A stretch of 53,441 nucleotides of DNA from Sphingobacteriales bacterium (GCA_016719635.1 JADJYT010000015.1:1-53441); one strand, 5' to 3'; shown: positions 18,793 through 28,204, counted from the first letter of the stretch. Notes: generated from the sequence alone by a model not told the origin. Numbers and translations: made by a program.

Positions 18793-19851
18793 CTAAGATA
18801 AAAAATTTAATCTATCTGCCAAATAAGAACGGATAATTTTTGGATAAGCGTACTCAAATATGGATTTTTTGGCAATCCTGAGATAGGATTCATCCGGCTT
18901 CGGCAGCTTATTCAGCCTGATTTCACAGAAATAAGCGTTAATGTGTTGATGGGAGAGGGTTTGACGGTAGGTAAATGTTGGCCCATGGTCGACGGTCGAT
19001 AGCCCGCCGTGTTTTTTTAATACGGAATTAGATGGAAACTGCGGGCTGTGGTCTGCGGGCTGTGCACTTTCCTCCATCGGAAACTCAAACAGCCCTTTCC
19101 AGATGTCCTTGTCCGTTCTTTGGCGGATGAATATGTTTTTGGCGTCGTGGAGGACGAAATAATGGAAATGCCGGTCTTTTTTAAACAGTTTCTTGGATTT
19201 GACAGGCAACAGGCGGATGGCATCCGATGCCAATGCCCTGCATTCCGAACTGAACGGACATTGCCCGCACAGTGGCTGCTGCGGTTTGCATATCAGTGCG
19301 CCGAAATCCATCAATGCCTGGTTGTGCAGTGCCGGATTCTTCCTGTCCAACAGCTTGTCCGCCAATGCTTCAAATTGCTGTTTTCCCGGAGTCGTGTCAA
19401 TGGGTGTCTCAATGCCGAAAACCCTGGATAATACCCTGTAAACATTGCCGTCCACCACCGCGTGCGGCAGACCGTAGGCAAACGAAGCGATGGCCGCCGC
19501 CGTGTATCTCCCTATTCCTTTTAAGTCAAGGATGGCTTGATAGCCGGAAGGGAACTTTCCGTTGTGTTCATCCACAATCTGAAGGGCGGCGCTGTGCAGG
19601 TTTCTGGCGCGCGAATAATAGCCCAGCCCTTCCCACAGTTTCAGTACTTCGTCCAGCGGCGCAGATGCCAGTTTTCTGACGGTCGGATATTTTTTGATAA
19701 ATGCCAGATAATAGGTTTTCCTTGTTCTACGCGGGTCTGCTGCAGGATGATTTCCGACAGCCATATTTTGTAGGCATCCTTTGTCTTCTTCCAAGGCAGA
19801 TTTCGGTGCATGGGTCGTACCATTCGAGAGTTTCCGGGAGAACGATTTCAT
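18793..19851 (-). CDS. mutY: A/G-specific adenine glycosylase MutY, N-terminal frames broken
   Basis: MutY removes adenine mispaired with 8-oxoguanine. The main frame has the HhH motif (LDLKGIGRYTAAAIASFAYG), the catalytic Asp region (HAVVDGNVYRVLSRV) and the 4Fe-4S cluster C-x6-C-x2-C-x5-C in ICKPQQPLCGQCPFSSECRA. The C-terminal NUDIX-like domain recognises the oxidised base (HYFVLHDAKNIFIRQRTDKD; GLFEFPMEES). The N-terminus runs from ATG 19851 through two slips: the middle piece (19641-19823) gives NLPWKKTKDAYKIWLSEIIL and QQTRVEQGKP, which contains the catalytic Glu. Total about 352 residues. It is divergent from the HU gene. Confidence 0.93.
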   Translation of the reverse strand: MKSFSRKLSNGTTHAPKSALEEDKGCLQNMAVGNHPAADPRRTRKTYYLAFIKKYPTVRKLASAPLDEVLKLWEGLGYYSRARNLHSAALQIVDEHNGKFPSGYQAILDLKGIGRYTAAAIASFAYGLPHAVVDGNVYRVLSRVFGIETPIDTTPGKQQFEALADKLLDRKNPALHNQALMDFGALICKPQQPLCGQCPFSSECRALASDAIRLLPVKSKKLFKKDRHFHYFVLHDAKNIFIRQRTDKDIWKGLFEFPMEESAQPADHSPQFPSNSVLKKHGGLSTVDHGPTFTYRQTLSHQHINAYFCEIRLNKLPKPDESYLRIAKKSIFEYAYPKIIRSYLADRLNFLS

Positions 19852-19888
19852 TTACGGGGTAAAAATAAAACTTTTAAATGAATCCAAC

Positions 19889-19915
19889 CTCGAGGGTTGA
19901 AATCCAACCCTCGAG
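19889..19915. repeat. Perfect 11-bp palindrome in the mutY/HU intergenic region
   Basis: CTCGAGGGTTG (19889-19899), loop AAATC, CAACCCTCGAG (19905-19915). It has no T-run on either side and stands between two divergent genes, so it is more likely a repeated palindromic element or operator than a terminator. Confidence 0.8.
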
Positions 19916-19980
19916 AACGGAAAAGATACTTAATATTAAAAAAACCCTAATTTCGTGTATATTAGTAAGTTAGTTAGAAA

Positions 19981-19988
19981 TAATTTTG
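19981..19988 (+). promoter_or_regulatory. -7 element of the HU gene
   Basis: TAATTTTG matches TAnnTTTG, 29 bases before the ATG at 20018. The -33 part is weak. This supports ATG 20018 and not the out-of-frame ATG at 20011. Confidence 0.5.
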
Positions 19989-20017
19989 CATTTTTGTAAT
20001 CCAATTAAACATGAACC

Positions 20018-20322
20018 ATGAGAAAAGCAGACATTATCACCACCATTTCTGAGAAAACAGGGGTGCCTAAAGTAGACGTATTAGTAGCTGTGGAAGCCTT
20101 CTTTAAAGAAGTAAAAGACACCCGGCCGCCGGTGAAAATCTGTATGTGCGCGGTTTTGGCAGTTTTATCGTAAAAACGCGTAAAGCAAAAATCGGACGTA
20201 ATATCAAGAAAAATATCGCCATTGAGATTCCGGAGCACCAGATTCCGGCATTCAAACCATCAAAAGTCTTTGTGGAGCAGATCAAGGAATCCAGTGCCAG
20301 GCGTCTAAAAGACAGCGAATAG
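20018..20322 (+). CDS. HU-family DNA-binding protein, one frameshift
   Basis: HU bends and compacts DNA as a small dimer. The start at 20018 gives MRKADIITTISEKTGVPKVD and VEAFFKEVKDT. A one-base slip near 20122 then restores LAAGENLYVRGFGSFIVKTR, the signature loop (GFGSF), and KIGRNIKKNIAIEIPEHQIP with the DNA-intercalating arm, then FKPSKVF and a stop at 20320-20322. About 101 residues. It leads a plus-strand group with a TPR protein and rng, a common Bacteroidota arrangement. Confidence 0.92.
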
Positions 20323-20335
20323 TTAATTTACGACA

Positions 20336-21172
20336 GTGCAGAAGGGACAGATAGCATTAGGTGTAGGTACAATAATTTTAGCATTAGCACTTTATTTTGG
20401 CGGCAAAACTGTTGTTAAAAAAGAACAAACAGCAACAGTTAGCACTGGTTCGTTTTCTTTTGAGCAATATGAAGAGCAACAAACTGCAAAATTATTGCCT
20501 GCAGAAAAATCACAGTTAGCTGCTATTACCGAAGCTTTGAAAGCAGTAAAACCTGCAGATACCGCTACCTTTAAAAAGCTATACCTGCAAACTTCCGATT
20601 TCTGGAAAAATCTGAATAATCCGGCTTTGGGTGCTTATTATTTCTATCAATTTGCCAAAGTTGAAGTGGACTAAAGTAGCTATGGAAAATGCCGGTGATG
20701 TGCTTGTAAGTGCATATAAATCAACGGAAGACTCTGTTATTTTAAATAATTTAATTACCTTTGCGCTCCGTTCTTACGAAGATGCCGTTCTAAAAGATGG
20801 CAGTGATGTTGAATTGAAGATAAAACTGGCGGATGTATATGTACAGGGTTCGCAGGAACCGATGAAAGGAATCGGTCTATTGCGCCGGCTCTGGACAGCC
20901 TTCCGGACAACATTCCGGTCTTGTTGGCATTAGGCAGGTTATCCATTCAGTCCGGACAATACGACAAAGCGAAAGAGCGTTTGCAGAAAGTGCGGAAGTT
21001 GTCGCCGCAAAATACGGAAGCCATGTATTTTCTGGCCATAACCGAAGCGCAGTTAGGACATACGGAGGAAGCCATCAGGATGTTTGGAAATGTGCAAAGA
21101 GTTGGTAGGAACAAAGATTTTGATAAAGAAATAGACGAAGTCGTCAAAAATTTAAAAAGTAAAAAAGTTTAA
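20336..21172 (+). CDS. Membrane-anchored TPR protein, frames broken
   Basis: A GTG at 20336 starts a frame with one membrane segment (IALGVGTIILALALYFGGKT) and a Lys-rich linker. Slips near 20665 and 20895 join it to two further frames with TPR-like helices: NNPALGAYYFYQFAKVEVD, LKIKLADVYVQGSQEPMKGI, then LALGRLSIQSGQYDKAKERL and AMYFLAITEAQLGHTEEAIR. Total about 279 residues. It lies 13 bases after the HU stop and just before the tiny basic gene and rng. Proteins of this kind often sit in this position, but the partner is unknown. Confidence 0.75.
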
Positions 21173-21174
21173 CT

Positions 21175-21262
21175 ATGCCTTGCGGAAAAAAGAAAGCTTC
21201 ACAAAATCGCGACGCACAAAAGAAAGAAAAGACTGAGAAAGAACCGTCACAAGAAGAAATAA
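21175..21262 (+). CDS. Tiny very basic protein upstream of rng (COX24/AURKAIP1-like?), one frameshift
   Basis: ATG 21175 reads MPCGKK. Removing one base from the AAAAAAG run at about 21189-21195 opens a frame with the core THKRKKRLRKNRHKKK and a stop at 21260-21262, 29 residues in all, more than half Lys, Arg or His. Without the correction a different, less plausible 33-residue frame results. I recall short basic proteins with this pattern (MPxGKK start, THKRKK core) as common in Bacteroidota and as resembling the COX24/AURKAIP1 C-terminal domain of ribosome-associated proteins such as mitochondrial mS38 and actinobacterial bS22. The link to ribosomes is inference. It stands 2 bases after the TPR gene stop. 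Confidence 0.6.
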
Positions 21263-21316
21263 GTCACAAGCCGTGAATAAAGAATACTTGCGGCTCACAA
21301 CTAATAAACTAAACAC

Positions 21317-22851
21317 ATGATAAAAGAATTAGTGATACATGCTAATTCCAAAGGTGTTGAAATTGCGCTTCTTGAAAACAAAAAATTAGTCGAATTTCAT
21401 CTGGATGCTTATGACAAAGAAGGTTTTGCAGCAGGAGATATTTACCTGGGAAGGGTAAAGAAAATAAATCCGGGATTAAATGCAGCCTTTATCGATATCG
21501 GGCATGAAAAAGATGCTTTCTACACTATTCAGATTTAAGTCCATATGTCCGTTCTGTCCGGAAGTTCAGTTCGGATGCGTTCAGGGGCGAGCAATCACAC
21601 TTATTGGATACCTTTGAGTTTCAGACTACCATTCAGAAGAACGGGCAGATGGTGGATGCTTTGGAGAAAGGCGATATCCTTATTTTCCAGATTTCCAAAG
21701 AAGCCATCTCTACGAAAGGGCCGCGTCTGACCTGCGAATTATCCATTCCGGGAAGGTACGTGGTGCTGGTGCCGTTCACCAATACGGTCGGCATTTCCAA
21801 AAAAATTGATAAGCCGGAAGAACGAGACCGACTGCATGACATCATGCATCAGATTAAGCCGAAAAATTTCGGCTTCGTTGTTCGGACAAACGCGGAAGGT
21901 GTTGGAAAGGATGAACTGAAACACGATGTGCAGAACCTGATGAACAAGTGGAGAATCATGACGGAAATGCGCTACCAGAATCCGCCAAAGCTGCTGAAGG
22001 AGATGAACAAGACATTCTCCATCGTACGTGATTTGATGAACGACAGCTTTTCTAAAATCATTACCGATAATCCTACCTTACATGGCGATTTAAAGGCCTA
22101 TATCAAAGAACATGCGCCGGAACAATCTTCCATCCTGAATAGATACGACGACAAAACGCCTTTGTTCGAAACGTTTGACATCAGCCGCCAGATAAAAACG
22201 GCTTTCGGAAAAACCGTCACCTTAAAAAGCGGCGCTTATGTCATCCTGGAGCATACGGAAGCGCTGCACGTCATTGACGTGAACAGCGGGCCTAAGGTGA
22301 AAAGAGATGTGGAACAGGATACGCATGCCTTTAACATCAATGTGGAGGCGGCACAGGAAATTTCGCGTCAGCTCCGCCTGCGTGATATCGGCGGTATCAT
22401 CGTGATAGACTTTATTGATATGAAGTCGTCGGAATATAAGCATAAGCTGTACGAGGCGATGCTGGAAGCGATGAAACCCGACAAGGCGAAACATGTCATA
22501 CTGCCGGTGAGTAAATTCGGGCTGATGGAAATCACCCGCCAACGGATGAAAGAACAAGTCAGTATTGATACCCGGGAGCCGTTGCTGCACGGCAACAGCA
22601 AATATAAAGTGGACCAGCCGCTGCAGATTATCGATAATATCGAAACGGAACTGATGCACCTGAAAACGCACGATGCTAAAAATTTTCTGCTTTATGTGCA
22701 TCCGTTTATCTATGCCTATATGAAAAAGGATACCTTCTCGTTCCGGATGAACTGGTATTCGAAGATCAAGAAATGGGTTCGGTTAATCCAGGATTCCTCT
22801 CTGCATCTGGCAGAATACAAACTGGTGACGAAGGAAGGCGAAAAGGTATAA
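21317..22851 (+). CDS. rng: Rne/Rng family endoribonuclease, one frameshift
   Basis: RNase E/G enzymes cut single-stranded RNA in rRNA maturation and mRNA decay. The start at 21317 gives KELVIHANSKGVEIALLENK and the S1 domain (GDIYLGRVKKINPGLNAAFI). A slip near 21525 moves to HYSDLSPYVRSVRK and the long frame from 21604. The catalytic Asp residues are in LHVIDVNSGPK and GGIIVIDFIDMK. In E. coli a CPxC pair after MxITRQR binds the zinc that links subunits; here the same place reads MKEQVSIDTREPLLHGNSKY with no Cys. The protein is about 511 residues and ends without the long RNase E scaffold, so it is a G-type enzyme. Confidence 0.92.
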
Positions 22852-22938
22852 TTGTCCACGTATCCTATGTTTGCAGAAGACGAATTTGAACTGTAGGATT
22901 TTAAATTTAAGTGGAAGTGTCTGTCAATAGCAGAAAAT

Positions 22939-23502
22939 CTATATCGTCATAATCTCTTCTTCTTTCAGCTGCAGCATCTTGTCCACTTTGGCAATATGGT
23001 CGTTGGTTAACGTCTGGATGGTCTCTTCCGCATCTTTGCCAATGTCCTCGCTTAATCCGTCTTTCACCAATCCTTTAATCATTTCATTGCCGTCTTTGCG
23101 GGCGTTGCGTATAACGATTTTGGTCTGCTCACCGTGGTGTTTGGCTTGTTTTACCAGGTCGCGGCGGCGTTCTTCCGTCATTGGTGGTACGGACAATCGG
23201 ATATTCTCTCCGTCGTTTTGCGGGGTAATGCCGATATTGCTTTGGAAGATGGCGCGTTCCACATCGCCGATGATTTTCCGTTCGAAGGGCTGTACCAACA
23301 ATGTCCTCGCATCCAGTAATTTGATGCCAGCCACCTGGTTGATGGGAGTGGGCATGCCGTAGTATTCCACCATGATTCCCTGCAGCATATCAGGACTGGC
23401 TTTGCCGGCCCGCACCTTGCGTAGTTCGTCCTCCAGGTGTTTCAGACCTTTGTGCATGGAGTCCTTCGTTTCGTCGAGTATCATTTGTACTTCTTCTTCC
23501 AT
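22939..23502 (-). CDS. frr: Ribosome recycling factor
   Basis: RRF with EF-G splits the post-termination ribosome. The intact 187-residue frame has the three-helix domain I and beta domain II: HLEDELRKVRAGKASPDMLQ, YYGMPTPINQVAGIKLLDAR, FERKIIGDVERAIFQSNIGI and RRDLVKQAKHHGEQTKIVIR. Length and ends are canonical. It is separated from pyrH, its usual partner, by the oppositely oriented T9SS cargo gene, and has its own -7 element (23523-23530). Confidence 0.97.
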   Translation of the reverse strand: MEEEVQMILDETKDSMHKGLKHLEDELRKVRAGKASPDMLQGIMVEYYGMPTPINQVAGIKLLDARTLLVQPFERKIIGDVERAIFQSNIGITPQNDGENIRLSVPPMTEERRRDLVKQAKHHGEQTKIVIRNARKDGNEMIKGLVKDGLSEDIGKDAEETIQTLTNDHIAKVDKMLQLKEEEIMTI

Positions 23503-23522
23503 CGTTGTGCAATTTATGCTGG

Positions 23523-23530
23523 CAAAGATA
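23523..23530 (-). promoter_or_regulatory. -7 element of frr
   Basis: On the minus strand TATCTTTG matches TAnnTTTG and lies 21 bases before the ATG at 23502. No clear TTG is seen at the right distance. It shows that frr need not depend on transcription from pyrH. Confidence 0.5.
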
Positions 23531-23601
23531 AAATAAATAGTGGACAGTTAGCAGATGACAGTTGTCAAAATATGCAGCGCTGTTTTATAATTTCTTTAGT
23601 A

Positions 23602-23633
23602 TTTGTATCATACAATAAAATTGTATAAATTTG
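23602..23633 (+). promoter_or_regulatory. Consensus promoter with a palindrome in its spacer, T9SS cargo gene
   Basis: TTTG (23602-23605), 20 bases, TAAATTTG (23626-23633) is a full match to the Bacteroidota promoter. The spacer holds ATACAAT-AAA-ATTGTAT (23610-23626), a perfect 7-bp inverted repeat that ends in the first T of the -7 box. The ATG (23640) begins 7 bases after the box, so the message may be leaderless. Confidence 0.7.
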
Positions 23634-23639
23634 ATAACG

Positions 23640-25685
23640 ATGAATCAGTTCTTAAAAGCAATAACGCTGTGGTTGTTATTTTTTCCGAACATTAGTAGGA
23701 TACACGCGCAACAACTGTCATTAGTGCATTGTATGGATGGCGGCAGGTCGGAAATATTGCGTTCATTTGATGTTTTGCCTACCAGAGAATATTTGATGGA
23801 CATCCGTTCAAACTCGAAATCGGCTTACTTTGAAAGGGATAATGTGGATTCTTTATCGTATTACTTCGGTACAAACTGGCTGGTAAAACTGGATGCCGAC
23901 GGAGATACCTTGTGGGGTAAACGTCTCGCACATACAGAAAAAGCCTTACATACTGAATATTTTCCTTCATGGTTTGGTCTTATTCATTTCACAGTTTTTG
24001 GATATCCTCTTACCGATAATTTATACAGCGTACTTGATGATGAGATTATTCTGCATTACAATTTTTTGAATCCATACAGTTGGAATCCCCGTATGGAGTC
24101 ATTAATGATTCGCTTAGAAACAACATTCTGGCATTTGGCATATTGAGGAGTGATAACGGAGCAGAGATGGTTGAACCGTTCCCGATAGATACGCTGACTT
24201 ATTTTCCAAAGGATACATCAGTCGATATTGGACATTGTTTTGTAAACAAATTAAATGACAGCATTTACCAGATGGCAGTAATATATTCTAAAACACATCC
24301 CTATGCTTTTGAGTATGAGGGATGGGACTTAAGAATTTTACCGGATTAATATCAATTCGAAATCAGTAATCAAACGAAGTTATCCGGGGTATAACTATAA
24401 AATTTTCAAGACTAATGAGCACTTCTACCTATTAGAAACATCCGCTACCGGAGTCAACTTTTCAATGTTGTCTGAAGAAGCCGCTATTGTGCGTTCAACT
24501 TTTGAATATGGCGAATCAAACGATATACTTGATTTGCTGACAGTATTGGAGAATGGGAATTTAGTACTGGGTGGCGTAATCAATATCAATTCAAGCGATA
24601 CCACGTTTCGGTATGCCATCGTATTGTACACAATTAATAAAGATGACCTGACCTATTCCGTACAAACTTTTATAAACCATCCGGATGCCCAGTATGTCAG
24701 CATGCAGATTAGTCCGGTAATGAATACGGTTAATCTTTACCCCTGGGATTTTAATTTGAGTAATTATCCCCAGACAGACCAAAAATCAACTTATTTTCTG
24801 ATGACTGAATATATCACAGATATAGATACATTTTACAGTGCTAAATATTTATATAAAATGAAAGAGAGTACGGGGGAGATGGAGTGGTCTCATGCCATTG
24901 AAAATATAGAAGCGGTTTTGGCAATTGAATTAGAAGATGGGGTATTATTGCAGGAATACAATTTGAATGGAGATGGGCTTACTATTCCTGCGTATAGGAA
25001 TGTATTTGAAAAAATGAATGCGTCCGGAACGCTTGTATGGTCATCCGTATTGCCTGATACCATCATTTTGGATAGTATTGTTTATTTCAGTAAAGAGATG
25101 GCTATGCCCAATGTGAAATTAAATTACGGTGATAAAATCGTGTTTAAAGCTGATTATATTGATACCACCAACAATAACAGCTATAATACCACCCCTTTCT
25201 ATTTTATCTTGTCTTTAGCTGATGGAAAGGTGGAACGTATAAAGTTGCCATCAGGGTTCACCTCTAACGATTATAATCCCGGGACACAATACTTAAAGGA
25301 TATCGTGTTTTTTAATAATACGTCTGACGAATTATTTATACTGACTGAGCGAAATAATCAATGTACAGATTCCTCTATGGGTGATATTGTCATTTACAAA
25401 TATCAGGATATCCTGAATAATACGGTTAACAAGCCCTTGTCATCAGCGCAGGATATTACGATTTACCCCAATCCGGCTAATACGTCAATTGCGGTACGAT
25501 TCAACGTACAAGGGAGAACAGAGAATGCATTTTATGTGATTTACGATTTTACCGGAAAGAATATAACATCCGGAAAATTAAATCCGGCAGAAACAATTGT
25601 CAATATTTCAAATATCCCGGCTGGGATGTATTTGCTACAAATAAACAGCGACAGGATGACCGAAACAAAAAGTTTCAAATCATAA
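23640..25685 (+). CDS. Secreted protein with type A T9SS sorting domain, frames broken
   Basis: The start at 23640 has a signal peptide (ITLWLLFFPNISRIHAQQ). Slips near 24100 and 24345 join three frames to a protein of about 680 residues. The central part looks like a repeated beta-strand (propeller-like) sequence: FGTNWLVKLDADGDTLWGKR, LTVLENGNLVLGGVININSS, GTLVWSSVLPDTIILDSIVY. The last 80 residues are a type A sorting domain: ITIYPNPANTSIAVRF, YDFTGKNITSGKL, VNISNIPAGMYLLQINSD. This tag sends a protein through the T9SS to the surface or medium; sprA in this window encodes the pore. The gene is inserted against the direction of the translation cluster, between pyrH and frr. Confidence 0.88.
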
Positions 25686-25830
25686 AATAAAGAAAAAGAG
25701 AATTGAGTAGATACTTAAAATCTCACTACTTAATGCTAATTACTCACTATTAAATCAAGTTTTCTCCTCCTTCCTCGTCGAAAGGACACAGTGTACTCAA
25801 AAAATCCTAAACCTCAAATCCCCAAATCTC

Positions 25831-26541
25831 TTAACTCACCAACGTCCCAATCTTTTCACCTTGCAGGATGCGCAGGATATTGCCTCTTTCCTTGATGTTG
25901 AAGACGATGATAGGCATATGATTTTCCTTGCAGAGTGCAAAAGCCGTCTGGTCCATGACGCGCAGATTCTTTATCAGCACATCATCAAAGGAGATGGCTT
26001 CGTATTTGGTGGCATTCGGGTCTTTCTTCGGATCAGCCGAATAGATGCCGTCCACGCTGGTGCCCTTTAGAATGACATCCGCTTCAATCTCGTTGGCACG
26101 CAATGCCGCAGCCGTGTCGGTGGTAAAATACGGGTTGCCGGTACCGGCCGCCATGATGATGCATCTGCCTTTTTCCAGGTGACGCACGGCTCTTCTGCGG
26201 ATATAGGGTTCACAAACCTGTGAGATGTTCAGAGCAGATAACAAACGGGTATAGATGCCGCGCGACTCAACGGCTCCCTGCAGCGCCATACCATTGATGA
26301 TGGTGGCCAGCATGCCCATGTAGTCACCCTGTGAGCGTTCGATGCCGATATTGCCGGCCTGCAGGCCGCGGAAAATGTTGCCGCCGCCAATCACCACGCC
26401 TACCTGATAGCCGGCCTTAATCACTTCCACTATCTCATCGGCAAACAATCCGAGTGTGTCCGCCTTGATACCGAATTGCTGGTCGCCCATCAGGGCCTCG
26501 CCGCTAAGTTTGAGTAGTACTCGTTTGATAGGTTTGTTCAT
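25831..26541 (-). CDS. pyrH: UMP kinase
   Basis: PyrH phosphorylates UMP to UDP, the bacterial hexameric amino-acid-kinase-fold enzyme. The intact 236-residue frame shows VLLKLSGEALMGDQQFGI, VGVVIGGGNIFRGLQAG, ERSQGDYMGMLATIINGMAL, MAAGTGNPYFTTDTAAALRA and LKGTSVDGIYSADPKKDPNA, all canonical. In most Bacteroidota it stands in rplM-rpsI-rpsB-tsf-pyrH-frr; here the order is kept but a lipoprotein gene precedes it and a T9SS cargo gene follows. Confidence 0.97.
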   Translation of the reverse strand: MNKPIKRVLLKLSGEALMGDQQFGIKADTLGLFADEIVEVIKAGYQVGVVIGGGNIFRGLQAGNIGIERSQGDYMGMLATIINGMALQGAVESRGIYTRLLSALNISQVCEPYIRRRAVRHLEKGRCIIMAAGTGNPYFTTDTAAALRANEIEADVILKGTSVDGIYSADPKKDPNATKYEAISFDDVLIKNLRVMDQTAFALCKENHMPIIVFNIKERGNILRILQGEKIGTLVS

Positions 26542-26551
26542 GGCAGGTGTT

Positions 26552-27286
26552 TTATAATAAGGTGTAATCTGTTAATTCAATGCTTTCATAACGATTCCCT
26601 GTATCAATCAGATTGCCGGAGCCATCTGTGAAATCTACATTAAAGCTATTGTTGATTTTTTCTAACTAATCCTTTTGTGAGAAGAATTCGGTAGTTTCAA
26701 TAGATTGCGGGAAGAACTTCCTTAAATAGTTTAATTGATATTTACAGCATTGAAAGGTGCCTTTGGGCGTTGTGATTGTTGCTTCACCCAAATTCTTTTT
26801 CTCTATTTTAACCAGATCATTTTCCCTGTAAATCCAGTTGTCGGTATTAAAGCTCAAAATGACGGATATTGTTGAGTCAGGTTCTGCTATTTTTCCCAAT
26901 TCCAGTATTCCGTCCTCATAGGAAGCTGGTTTTCTAACACGTAATAACTGAGAGATAAAACCCGGTTCACTTATATATTGTACAAAGGAAGAATTCTCAT
27001 TGATACACAAAGCAAAAGATCTGTATGGATTCTTATTAGAATAACACTCTATTTTTTGCATAGTTTTTCCATCATAGATGGTATCTTTTACAACCGACAG
27101 ATGAATGGTATCATAGGTGGTCGTATCACGAATGGTATTGTAGTCTGAAAGGATTGTTTGTACGTATGTCCAGGAATTTCCTGCTTTACAAGGAAATGAA
27201 GTCAGGTTACAGTTTGCCGTTGTACTTTTCTTGCAGGAAAAAAGCAGTAAAGAAACAAATGACAGAACAGCAAACTTTTTACTCAT
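26552..27286 (-). CDS. Putative lipoprotein, unknown family, one frameshift
   Basis: ATG 27286 starts a signal with lipobox (LSFVSLLLFSCKKS, Cys at about 18). The mature part is beta-rich: FPCKAGNSWTYVQTILSDYN, TTYDTIHLSVVKDTIYDGKT, ATITTPKGTFQCCKYQLNYL. The frame stops at 26666, but a slip near 26670 continues as LVRKINNSFNVDFTDGSGNL and DTGNRYESIELTDYTLL with a stop at 26552-26554, ten bases before pyrH. Total about 244 residues. The opening NSWTY-V and the C-terminal TPKG-TF-CY pattern are typical of a common class of Bacteroidota lipoproteins without a known role. It stands between tsf and pyrH. Confidence 0.7.
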
Positions 27287-27312
27287 AGATACTATACAAC
27301 ATTAAATTTAAG

Positions 27313-27345
27313 CAAAAAAAAAGAGAGAATAAAATTCCCTCTTTT
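27313..27345 (-). terminator. Rho-independent terminator after tsf
   Basis: On the minus strand AAAGAGGGAAT-TTT-ATTCTCTCTTT (one G-T pair) is followed by a run of nine T. It stands directly after the tsf stop at 27351, so the ribosomal operon probably ends here and the lipoprotein and pyrH are transcribed apart from it. Confidence 0.8.
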
Positions 27346-27350
27346 ACTAT

Positions 27351-28190
27351 TTACGAAAGTGTTACTCGCTTGAACGATAACACCGTCAAATCTTTGTCCA
27401 CAGATTTCAGATATTGATCGACCGTCTTGCTGCCGTCTTTTACAAATGCCTGCGGCAATAAGGTATTTTCTTTCAGCATGGTGTTCACCGCGCCTTCCGC
27501 TATTTTATCCAGGATGTTTTCCGGTTTGCCAGCTGCAATCGCTTTTTCGCGGGCAATCGCTTTTTCTCTTTCTTTCAGCTCCTCCGATACGCCGCTCGCA
27601 TCCACCGCTACCGGGTTCATCGCCGCGATTTGCATCGCCACGTCTTTACCTGCTGTAGCTATATCCTCATTCAGCGCTTTGTTCAGCTGAACCAATACGC
27701 CCATTCTGTATCCCATGTGGATGTAGGATACGACTCCTTCGCCTTCCACCACTTCGTATTTTTTCAATTCGATCTTTTCGCCGATTTTCGCTAAGGTATC
27801 CAGCAATTTATCCTGGATGGAAACACCGTCCAACTGAGCGTTCTGTAAATCTTCCAGCGTTTTAATTCTGTTGGTTAATGCTACCTCTGCAATGGATTTT
27901 GCCAGATTGATGAAGTCTTCATTTTTTGCAACGAAGTCCGTTTCAGAACTTAAGTTTACGGCACAGCCGAATTTTCCGTCCTCACTGGTTAAGGCGACAA
28001 CAACACCTTCATTGGCTTCTCTGTCGGCACGGTTGGCGGCTATCTTGGCGCCTTTTTTTCTTAAATAATCGATTGCTGCTTCAAAATCACCGTTGGTTTC
28101 TGTCAATGCTTTTTTGCAATCCATGATACCGGCACCGGTTTCTTGTCTTAATTTATTTACTTCTGCTGCTGTGATAGTTACAGTTGACAT
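27351..28190 (-). CDS. tsf: Elongation factor Ts
   Basis: EF-Ts exchanges GDP for GTP on EF-Tu. The intact 279-residue frame has the UBA-like N-terminus (AAEVNKLRQETGAGIMDCKK, ALTETNGDFEAAIDYLRKKG), the conserved SSETDFVAKNEDFINLA (the TDFV motif that inserts into EF-Tu), and VVSYIHMGYRMGVLVQLN, MQIAAMNPVAV. The C-terminus LPQAFVKDGSKTVDQYL is canonical. It follows rpsB. Confidence 0.97.
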   Translation of the reverse strand: MSTVTITAAEVNKLRQETGAGIMDCKKALTETNGDFEAAIDYLRKKGAKIAANRADREANEGVVVALTSEDGKFGCAVNLSSETDFVAKNEDFINLAKSIAEVALTNRIKTLEDLQNAQLDGVSIQDKLLDTLAKIGEKIELKKYEVVEGEGVVSYIHMGYRMGVLVQLNKALNEDIATAGKDVAMQIAAMNPVAVDASGVSEELKEREKAIAREKAIAAGKPENILDKIAEGAVNTMLKENTLLPQAFVKDGSKTVDQYLKSVDKDLTVLSFKRVTLS

Positions 28191-28204
28191 GTTTAATTTA
28201 ATTT

